Positions 1-5,496 of a stretch of DNA of 5,496 bases are shown here, piece by piece. The DNA lies in the NCBI GenBank assembly GCA_017963875.1, contig JAGCTA010000060.1, positions 1 through 5,496 on the forward strand. The letters run 5' to 3'. Under the pieces are notes generated by a model. That model did no database searches. It was not told the origin of the DNA and was given only the letters and a program-made list of their open reading frames with translations. Origin of the DNA: Victivallales bacterium (GTDB taxonomy: Bacteria; Verrucomicrobiota; Lentisphaeria; Oligosphaerales; Oligosphaeraceae). The position numbers and the translations under genes are program-made. Every line of letters begins with the position of its first letter. Within the stretch, counting starts at the first letter, position 1.

Positions 1-854
1 CCAACCGTCCCATTGCGCCTTTTCTGGATTTGCTTCGCGACCACGGCGTGCTGTCATTGACAGGAACGGCCTTCCCTCTTCATTTGCAGGGACAACTCGC
101 AGCAGGACATTTCGCATTCCCAGGCGACATTTCATCCCAAATTGTCACAGGCCTGCTTTTCGCCCTGCCACTTTTGCCTGATGACAGTGAAATCCGCTGG
201 ACAACGCCTCTCGAATCCAGCGGATACGTCGATTTGACAATTCAAGTGCTCCGTCATTTTGGTATCCACATTGATTCTGTTCAAGGTGGATTTGATGTCG
301 CGGGACGTCAAAAATATGTTTCCAACGCCTCTATTGAGCCTGAAATCGACTGGTCGGGAGCGGCCTTTTGGCTTGCGATGAACGCCTTGGGTTCGTCTAT
401 TAAACTTCCGAAACTCAATTTGGAATCCGCTCAGCCTGATTCCGCGATTGTCGAAATTCTGAAGCATATCGGTGAAGACATTGATATTTCACAATGTCCC
501 GACAGTTTTCCTGTTCTGGCAGTCGTTGCCGCGGCAACGAATAAAGTAACTCATTTCACCAATGTCAAACGCCTGAGATACAAGGAGTCCGACCGCATTG
601 CCGCCATGGCTGACATGCTGAATACTCTTGGAGTAAAAACAACCGAATCTGAAAATGATTTCACTGTCTTTGGGCAGACTGTCCCATTGAAAGGCGGAAG
701 TATCATCCGAACCTACGACGACCACAGAATCGCCATGGCGGCCGCCGTGGCGGCTACCGTGGCAGACGCGCCTTTGACCATAGATAACAGCCAATGCGTA
801 AGCAAATCATACGAGGGATTTTGGAAACAGTTTGAAGACCTCGATACGCTGTGA
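1..854 (+). CDS. aroA: 3-phosphoshikimate 1-carboxyvinyltransferase (EPSP synthase), 5' truncated by window edge
   Basis: Cytoplasmic enzyme of the shikimate pathway that condenses shikimate-3-phosphate with phosphoenolpyruvate (PEP) to give EPSP. The reading frame is open from base 3 to a TGA at 852-854. The true start lies left of the window; the TTG at 30 is internal because family sequence continues upstream of it (NRPIAPFLD, with the PEP-site arginine at bases 6-8). Numbering from the codon at 30, visible motifs are SSQ at 35-37 (shikimate-phosphate binding), the CPDSFPVLAV segment with the likely catalytic Asp158, RYKESDRI at 183-190 (Glu186, Arg189), YDDHRIAM at 229-236 and the late lysine in CVSKSY (Lys259). 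About 283 residues are visible, so roughly 130-150 amino-terminal residues are missing, including the glycine loop that determines glyphosate response. It converges on thiE with a 28-base gap. No frameshift or missing key residue is seen in the visible part. Confidence 0.96.
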   Translation, partial: NRPIAPFLDLLRDHGVLSLTGTAFPLHLQGQLAAGHFAFPGDISSQIVTGLLFALPLLPDDSEIRWTTPLESSGYVDLTIQVLRHFGIHIDSVQGGFDVAGRQKYVSNASIEPEIDWSGAAFWLAMNALGSSIKLPKLNLESAQPDSAIVEILKHIGEDIDISQCPDSFPVLAVVAAATNKVTHFTNVKRLRYKESDRIAAMADMLNTLGVKTTESENDFTVFGQTVPLKGGSIIRTYDDHRIAMAAAVAATVADAPLTIDNSQCVSKSYEGFWKQFEDLDTL

Positions 855-882
855 CATACTCAGCCACAGCCAACCAGTTTCT
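855..882. other. Convergent aroA/thiE intergenic gap
   Basis: These 28 bases separate the two convergent stop codons (TGA of aroA at 852-854; TAG of thiE read as cta at 883-885). I see no GC-rich hairpin followed by a T-run on either strand, so no intrinsic terminator can be called. Termination may be Rho-dependent or the 3' ends may overlap into the opposite gene. Confidence 0.6.
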
Positions 883-1545
883 CTATTTCAGGCATTCACG
901 CCATCTAGCGATTTCCGCCGACGGGTCATCGGCGAGTGTAAATGCCGTCACGGCAGCCACATGCCTGGCACCGCACGCGCGCAGTTCAGCCAAGTGTTCA
1001 TATTTGATGCCGCCCATGACGGAAAAAGGAACGGTAACCCTTTTGCTGAAGACACGGAGATTCTCAAGTCCAAGAAAAACGCAGTTAAGTTGTTTTGTCT
1101 TCGTCGGGAAGATCGGGCCGATATTCAAATAGGAGCAACCGTCCTTTTGTGCCTTGTCGATTTCCATTTCATTATGCGTGGAAGTGCCAATCAGCAATTC
1201 GGGGGCGATTTTTCTGGTATCGGCGACAGGGAAATCCTCCTGTCCGAGATGAACGCCATCCGCGTTCGCTGCCAGTGCGGCATCCACGCGGTCATCAACA
1301 ATAAGCAGTGCGCCGTAGGCCGTTGCCAGGGGACGGATTTGCTTCAGTAGTTGGAGGAAATCGCCATCCATCATGGTCTTTTCGCGAATCTGAAGTATTT
1401 TTGCCCCGCCCTCAAGAATGGCTTTTGCTATGGCTACGGGATTCCTGCCATTACAGAAATCTGAAGTAACGACAGGATAGACATCTGTCTTTTTAAAGGC
1501 ATCAAGCCTTTCCGCATGTGTGGTGTATGAGCGTGGTGTTGTCAT
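883..1545 (-). CDS. thiE: Thiamine-phosphate synthase
   Basis: Joins 4-amino-5-hydroxymethyl-2-methylpyrimidine diphosphate to the thiazole phosphate, giving thiamine phosphate and pyrophosphate, in the cytoplasm. At 220 residues it has normal length for the TIM-barrel family. Motifs in order: QIREK at 52-56 (pyrimidine/pyrophosphate binding), DD at 84-85 (the first position is Asn in many homologues such as the B. subtilis enzyme; the second is the metal-binding Asp), DGVHLGQED at 96-104 with metal-binding Asp104, GTSTHN at 120-125, GPIFPTKTK at 143-151 (phosphate and thiazole binding) and VMGGIK at 176-181. The ATG at 1543-1545 is supported by an AGGG 9 bases upstream. The roughly 20 residues before the barrel are slightly longer than in short homologues but lie in the same open frame. 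It is downstream of and codirectional with the ASST-RTX gene (55-base gap); no other thi gene is in the window, so it may rely on promoters further upstream. No TPP riboswitch is recognisable in front of it. Confidence 0.95.
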   Translation of the reverse strand: MTTPRSYTTHAERLDAFKKTDVYPVVTSDFCNGRNPVAIAKAILEGGAKILQIREKTMMDGDFLQLLKQIRPLATAYGALLIVDDRVDAALAANADGVHLGQEDFPVADTRKIAPELLIGTSTHNEMEIDKAQKDGCSYLNIGPIFPTKTKQLNCVFLGLENLRVFSKRVTVPFSVMGGIKYEHLAELRACGARHVAAVTAFTLADDPSAEIARWRECLK

Positions 1546-1554
1546 TGGCTATAT

Positions 1555-1558
1555 CCCT
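1555..1558 (-). promoter_or_regulatory. Shine-Dalgarno site of thiE, inside a small inverted repeat
   Basis: Read on the - strand, AGGG lies 9 bases before the thiE ATG and fixes the start at 1545. It overlaps the loop and stem edge of a perfect 5-base inverted repeat (ATATC, five bases, GATAT; 1551-1565). The stem is AT-rich and weak, so any effect on translation is speculative. Confidence 0.6.
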
Positions 1559-1600
1559 GTGATATTTGGAGGAATGAAAGCAAGTAAACGATGAAATGCG

Positions 1601-4252
1601 TCAGGCGAGCATCCCTCGGTTCCTGTCCTCGAAAATCTTTTCGCTAGTGAACTCGCTGAATGCGCCTGCGGACAGCAGGTCGTCGTATTTCGCATCTTCA
1701 TTGCCGAATCGAAGCGTGATATCCTGTAAGCCAACGCCCGTGACTTTCACGGACTTGTCGCCATCGGTGTAGGTTAGAGTGGAATTGTCCCAAATGCCCT
1801 TGCTGTCCTCCGCAAACCAGAGTGTAACCTTGCTTCCAGCAAGTTGCTCCACGATATCCTGCCCCCAATCGCCGCCGAAGGCGAAGATGTCGTTTCCACC
1901 ACCTCCATGCATTTTGTCGTTGCCTGCGCCGCCGACAAGAACATCGTTTCCCGCAGCGCCGACAATGCGGTCGTTCCCAGCATCGCCGAAAAGCCAGTTG
2001 TCGCCCTTGTTCGCCCAGATGACATCATCGCCCATTCCGCCACGGACAACCACCCCGCCACCGTTGTACTCGAATCTCTGGCTGGTCAAGTCCACGATGT
2101 CATCGCCGAGACCAGCACGAATCTCTCGTATCTGCGCCAGCCTGGACTGTTTCGTTCCGAGTTCGCCTGGGGCCGCGCCGTAGATGTCGTCCACGAAGAG
2201 CGCATCGCCGTTGGTGTCATCCGTGAGCAGGAGAAGATTGTCGTCCGAAGAGCCTAGGAAAATGTCTCCCAACTGGTTTTTGCCACCCAAGTTGACAATT
2301 TCTTTAGTTCCCGACCAGTCGTTGATGGAGCCGACATTCTTCGCACGGTATTTTGTGCTCCAGACACCCGTCGACTTGACGAAGAAGAGGTCACCCGCTC
2401 CATTTGCCGTGGAGACGACCTCCATAGGGGATTGATTCCCCGACACCGTCAGTGTGGAAGTTGCGGATGCAACGCCGAAATCGTTCTCCGTGACCGTCGC
2501 GGCATATTCACCGTCTGGCAGATTGTAAAGATCGCAGGCAGTTCCCAAGAAGCCGACACACAAAGACTCCCCTGAATCCTGCGTCCCTATGGACAGCACA
2601 TACCCAGAGGACGCCTTGATTTCACTCCAACTCGCCGCCTCCTGCGTGAACTCCAGTTCAGGCGCTGCCGATAGGCATTTCACGCCACGATAGGTGGCAT
2701 AGGCACCATCAGGAATATAATCGGAGGTCACCTGGAAGGTAATCTGCGATGCATCGTCAAGGAGAAACTCCGTGAACAGTTCATCGCCAGATACATTCCA
2801 GCCCCAACTCGCGACCCCATATTCGCCAAATTGCTGGAAAGCACCACAGGCGATGCTGTCGTGGGGAGCGACGACATCGCTCTCCGCGATTTCCATTGTG
2901 CCTGGCACCACCCAGCGCTGGAACCCATCCGTGGCGTCCAGCGCGGTTTCATCCTCGTTCAGATGGTACATTACGAGATTAGTGTGTTTTTCCTTGTTGT
3001 TATTGTTGAAGGCGGAAAAGATTCCGTTGCCGTGATAACGCACAAAGTGTTGCCCCGAAGTCTTTTGATTCTCCTCCAAACCGAAGTCGTCTCCGAATCC
3101 TGACAGTACCCAAAGGATATTTCCTGTCCCTCCGACCCGATCCAACTTGAGCATGCTGTTGAGATGGCGACAGGAGACAACCAGGTTCCCGTCATCATCA
3201 ATCGTTATGGCATTCAGGTGGGCGTAGTCAATATAGACCTCAGGATCGGTGTTAGTGAAATCTGCGGCGGTTGAGGACTGTTCGGTAACCGTCATGCAGT
3301 ACAGTTCGGGATGCTCGGTCCCGAGCCATTCAAACGTCACTTCGCCGTGGTCGATTTCCTGGATGTACGGTGCGATCAGCCATACCTTGTCAGCATGTTC
3401 GATGGTTTCGCCTGTGTAGATGTTTGTGTCAGGGATGTTGTCTACTTCCACCTGCAGATAAGACATTACAATATAATGGTCCTCTCCCAGCATCAGGAAC
3501 TCGTGGCCGTCCAAAGCGGTATCGCCTTGGTTTTTCTCGGTGGCAATGGCTGTGAGCCGTGCGACTTCCTGGTAGTTTTCATCCAGAATGACGCGCTGAC
3601 CTGGATTATGCCCAGTGAAGAAGAACGTGTTTTCAGGGTGGCTGTAAGTGGAATGGTAACTGTAATAGGTTTTGCCGTCGATTTGATGGGCCTTAAAGTC
3701 CCACAAGCCGAATTGAGTGTCTGGAGAATCCTCGTTCCGATAGTAGAGGATTTTTCCATCGTTGTCCATCTTGACAATGGAACGCGTATTGATGAAGGAG
3801 AGAAAAATGTCGCCTGGAGTCTTGGAAGTTCCCTCGACAGCAATCGGAGGCAAATGAGTATTCAGGGTATTGATTGCAAACTCGCGTGTGACGTCGTCAC
3901 TGGTTACTTGAACAATGATCTTTGCGTTTTCGTTGATTTCCTCCAAGGCAAACTCGCATCTGCCGTTCTCCAATGCGATGCCGTTGACGGTAATCGCGGT
4001 TGTGGTATCTCCTCCAAGCCACTCGAAAGAATTGAGTTTTTCTACGGTGAGCGTGACGGCATCATAAAGAGAGCCGTCGGCAAAATCAGCCTTTACCGAC
4101 AGGATTTCCCCATTGACGAGGAACTCGTAACTGTCCACGATGTCCGCCGCACGCAACTGAGGTGCAGAAGACACCCCTTGCGCGTCTTTGTTTGTTGCTC
4201 CTTGAGGCAATGAGTCGATGGATAATGTCTGTAGTTCTAAATTGTCTTTCAT
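1601..4252 (-). CDS. Arylsulfotransferase (ASST)-family protein with carboxy-terminal RTX repeats, predicted type I secreted
   Basis: 883 residues. Family role: PAPS-independent transfer of a sulfate group from a phenolic sulfate ester to another phenol through a sulfo-histidine intermediate. Residues about 40-130 look like a small beta-sandwich (cadherin-like; VNGIALENG and VTREFAINTL). Residues about 140-540 match the ASST propeller: DGHEF (His250), YAHLNAI (His345), SCRHLN (Arg362), GQHFVRYHGNG (His402, probable nucleophile) and APHDS (His464). By motif these correspond to E. coli ASST His252, His356, Arg374 and His436. Residues about 545-605 may be a fibronectin-like module, then a linker, RTX nonapeptides at 713-721 and 738-791, and an end (EKIFEDRNRGMLA) that could hold a type I secretion signal. 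The amino terminus is polar with no signal peptide or membrane segment, unlike periplasmic ASSTs. Seven cysteines are unusual for an RTX exoprotein. The ATG at 4252 has AAAAGG 7 bases upstream. No transporter gene (ABC, membrane-fusion or outer-membrane) is in the window. The natural substrate is unknown; a structural or binding role cannot be excluded. Confidence 0.87.
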   Translation of the reverse strand: MKDNLELQTLSIDSLPQGATNKDAQGVSSAPQLRAADIVDSYEFLVNGEILSVKADFADGSLYDAVTLTVEKLNSFEWLGGDTTTAITVNGIALENGRCEFALEEINENAKIIVQVTSDDVTREFAINTLNTHLPPIAVEGTSKTPGDIFLSFINTRSIVKMDNDGKILYYRNEDSPDTQFGLWDFKAHQIDGKTYYSYHSTYSHPENTFFFTGHNPGQRVILDENYQEVARLTAIATEKNQGDTALDGHEFLMLGEDHYIVMSYLQVEVDNIPDTNIYTGETIEHADKVWLIAPYIQEIDHGEVTFEWLGTEHPELYCMTVTEQSSTAADFTNTDPEVYIDYAHLNAITIDDDGNLVVSCRHLNSMLKLDRVGGTGNILWVLSGFGDDFGLEENQKTSGQHFVRYHGNGIFSAFNNNNKEKHTNLVMYHLNEDETALDATDGFQRWVVPGTMEIAESDVVAPHDSIACGAFQQFGEYGVASWGWNVSGDELFTEFLLDDASQITFQVTSDYIPDGAYATYRGVKCLSAAPELEFTQEAASWSEIKASSGYVLSIGTQDSGESLCVGFLGTACDLYNLPDGEYAATVTENDFGVASATSTLTVSGNQSPMEVVSTANGAGDLFFVKSTGVWSTKYRAKNVGSINDWSGTKEIVNLGGKNQLGDIFLGSSDDNLLLLTDDTNGDALFVDDIYGAAPGELGTKQSRLAQIREIRAGLGDDIVDLTSQRFEYNGGGVVVRGGMGDDVIWANKGDNWLFGDAGNDRIVGAAGNDVLVGGAGNDKMHGGGGNDIFAFGGDWGQDIVEQLAGSKVTLWFAEDSKGIWDNSTLTYTDGDKSVKVTGVGLQDITLRFGNEDAKYDDLLSAGAFSEFTSEKIFEDRNRGMLA
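1880..2041 (-). repeat. Six tandem RTX (hemolysin-type calcium-binding) nonapeptide repeats
   Basis: Codes for residues 738-791 of the ASST-RTX protein. In protein order the units are GGMGDDVIW, ANKGDNWLF, GDAGNDRIV, GAAGNDVLV, GGAGNDKMH and GGGGNDIFA. They follow the GGxGxDxUx pattern that winds into a calcium-binding parallel beta-roll once outside the cell. The second unit is degenerate at its first two positions but keeps the GD core. Confidence 0.93.
2090..2116 (-). repeat. Isolated RTX-like nonapeptide
   Basis: Codes for AGLGDDIVD (residues 713-721), which fits the RTX core (GxGDDxV) but is separated by 16 residues from the main run of six. It probably forms the first turn of the beta-roll, interrupted by a short insertion. 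Confidence 0.7.
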
Positions 4253-4259
4253 ATCCTTT

Positions 4260-4265
4260 CCTTTT
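4260..4265 (-). promoter_or_regulatory. Shine-Dalgarno site of the ASST-RTX gene
   Basis: On the - strand AAAAGG lies 7 bases before the ATG at 4252, a good spacing that supports this start. A second AAAGG copy follows but is too close to the ATG to serve. The rest of the 53-base gap (4253-4305) is AT-rich with loose -10-like hexamers (such as CATAAT) but no convincing -35/-10 pair, so I do not call a promoter. Confidence 0.65.
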
Positions 4266-4305
4266 GGCTTGATTATGGCAACTTGCAGAATAGAATCTTA
4301 GAATT

Positions 4306-5496
4306 TTACGGCTGTGTCATTTCCTTCCAGCCGTCAATGCGACCTTTTTCAGAGTTGAAGTTTACTCCAATCATTCGGATAGGCAGCCCGCAGGACTCGA
4401 ATTTCTCGTAGTAGTGGCGGTCCACAATCTGACTGACCGCTTTTTGGGCGCTCTTGTTCAGTTTGAACTCGAAGATATAAACTGCTTTATTCGTGCGGAC
4501 GTAAGCATCAATGCGGCCTTCGTTAGTGCAGGATTCAGCATCAATGGTCGCTCCAAGGAATTTAAATACCATGAAGAAAATGCTCTGATAGTATTTTTCC
4601 TGGGGGATATGAAGATTGTAGTCAATATTTGCAAGGAATGACTGAAAAATTGTCATGAAACCGTCAAGGTCATCGTTGTTTATGGCCTGTCCAAATGCCC
4701 TAATCTGCGCCATAAGTTCATCTTCAAGTCCAGTGTCTGCGTATGTTTTTATTAAGCGACTGGTAAAGGTGGACTGCACTTCCCTATCTGGGAAATCAAG
4801 CATGTAGAGCATTCCAAAGGCATCTTCCCTGATGTCCTTGATGGTCAGGTAGCCCGTCTGCCAAAGCAGTCCCGTGATGTCAAGTTTCTCCAGTTCGTAT
4901 GCAGCGAAGATGCTCTCTCCATACCATCTTTTTAGTGCCGCCTCATGGTCGTATGGTTGTTTTTGCATCAATTCAAGCAGGAAAGTCGGCGTTCCCGTCG
5001 AATCCCAGTAGTTGGTAAATTCATATTCATTGTCGAAGAAACTTGAAATGGAGACTGGATTGCAGACATGGACATCGGCTTTTGAAAACCTGTATCCATC
5101 ATACCACTCCATAAGTTTCCGTATCAATTCCTCAACTGGCATGTTGTTTGCCTTCGCGGCATCGGCAATGCGGTCGGCAAAATAATGGCGTATTTCTTCT
5201 TCAGTGAAGCCAAGCATCCCTGCAAACTGTGGTTTAAGGGTTATGTCCGTCAAGTTGTTCAGTTCAGAAAAGAGCGACACATGGCAGAATTTGCTCACTC
5301 CCGTGACAAACAGGAGGCGTTCCTCGTCGTTTCGATCCTTGAGGACACTGTAGAACCCCTTCATGCAATCACGGATTTTGTCGACATTCTCATTCAGAAT
5401 GTTGCTGAGGATGGGTTTGTCATACTCGTCAATGAGAATGACGACCTTCTGCTTTTCGGCCAGTGTGTCAATCAAATCTCCAAGGCACAATCCTGG
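4306..5496 (-). CDS. AAA-ATPase-like protein with carboxy-terminal PD-(D/E)XK nuclease-family domain (PF09820/PF08011 type), 5' truncated
   Basis: The frame is open from the right edge to a TAA at 4306-4308; about 396 residues are visible. The TTG at 5490 is internal because the frame runs on to the edge (codons for Pro-Gly precede it), and the Walker A region must lie outside. Numbering from that codon: Walker B VVILIDEYDKP at 16-26; the sensor-like FVTGVSKF at 61-68; the family signature EWYDGYRF at 128-135 and CNPVSISSFF at 143-152; then a PD-(D/E)XK-type domain with EKYYQS at 298-303, GRIDAYV at 325-331 (Asp328), FEFK at 340-343 (Glu341, Lys343) and a QI/Y motif at 354-360. The nuclease-type residues are all present, so the fold looks intact, but the biological function of this family is unknown to me. 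Homologues occur in many copies in gut and rumen anaerobes such as Bacteroidetes. The full protein is usually a little over 500 residues, so about 120-150 are missing. The ASST-RTX gene follows 53 bases downstream on the same strand. Confidence 0.9.
   Translation of the reverse strand, partial: PGLCLGDLIDTLAEKQKVVILIDEYDKPILSNILNENVDKIRDCMKGFYSVLKDRNDEERLLFVTGVSKFCHVSLFSELNNLTDITLKPQFAGMLGFTEEEIRHYFADRIADAAKANNMPVEELIRKLMEWYDGYRFSKADVHVCNPVSISSFFDNEYEFTNYWDSTGTPTFLLELMQKQPYDHEAALKRWYGESIFAAYELEKLDITGLLWQTGYLTIKDIREDAFGMLYMLDFPDREVQSTFTSRLIKTYADTGLEDELMAQIRAFGQAINNDDLDGFMTIFQSFLANIDYNLHIPQEKYYQSIFFMVFKFLGATIDAESCTNEGRIDAYVRTNKAVYIFEFKLNKSAQKAVSQIVDRHYYEKFESCGLPIRMIGVNFNSEKGRIDGWKEMTQP

Noticed and set aside
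832..1350. 172-codon + strand open frame across thiE
   Set aside because: Antisense to thiE, whose full set of conserved motifs is present; the composition looks like a shadow and it starts inside the end of aroA without a clear ribosome binding site.
1568..1588. GGAGG followed by ATG on the + strand (tiny ORF)
   Set aside because: The ATG is only one base after GGAGG and the frame stops after six codons; the next ATG is too far away, and the downstream sequence is antisense to ASST-RTX.
1546..1600. Possible TPP riboswitch in front of thiE
   Set aside because: The 55-base gap is too short for a full thi-box and I do not see its conserved CUGAGA-type core in the gap or the adjoining end of the ASST gene.
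1779..2257. Two overlapping + strand frames with Pro/Ser-rich or repetitive sequence opposite the RTX repeats
   Set aside because: The repetitive look is the reverse complement of the Gly/Asp-rich RTX repeat codons, not an independent gene.
3311..4213. 300-codon + strand open frame inside the ASST-RTX gene
   Set aside because: It is antisense to the well-supported ASST coding region, shows no recognisable family motif, and is the kind of long mirror frame that codon bias creates. The opposite frame carries catalytic motifs.
4283..4308. Repeated ATTCTA-like motifs after the AAA/nuclease-family stop codon
   Set aside because: Two or three short AT-rich near-copies with no stem stable enough for a terminator and no second occurrence elsewhere; most simply explained by base composition.

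Overview
The window is a compact, fully coding bacterial segment. It has four protein genes, no RNA genes, no insertion sequences and no gap longer than about 55 bases. The predicted signal-less, RTX-type secreted enzyme suggests a Gram-negative-type envelope with type I secretion. The AAA-ATPase/PD-(D/E)XK family gene at the right edge is common in gut and rumen anaerobes. From memory, not from a search, the RTX module and its carboxy end resemble those of large secreted proteins from gut Lentisphaerota/Victivallales-like or related bacteria. The phylum assignment is tentative.

Layout, left to right: (1) the carboxy-terminal two thirds of aroA (EPSP synthase, shikimate pathway) runs on the + strand and is cut by the left edge. 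(2) It converges, across 28 bases, on thiE (thiamine-phosphate synthase) on the - strand. (3) Upstream of thiE and in the same direction lies an 883-residue protein. It joins an arylsulfate sulfotransferase (ASST) type beta-propeller, with all expected active-site motifs, to a carboxy-terminal linker, six tandem RTX calcium-binding nonapeptides and a probable type I secretion end. (4) Next, again on the - strand, is a right-edge-truncated AAA-ATPase-like/PD-(D/E)XK nuclease-domain protein of unknown function.

The three - strand genes are 53-55 bases apart and could be co-transcribed (AAA/nuclease, then ASST-RTX, then thiE), but no strong promoter or terminator is visible and their functions do not form an evident pathway. 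aroA and thiE are housekeeping genes. The most interesting object is the ASST-RTX protein: this family usually carries a Sec signal peptide and works in the periplasm, whereas this one has no visible signal peptide and looks built for calcium-dependent export to the outside. No new multi-gene system is evident.
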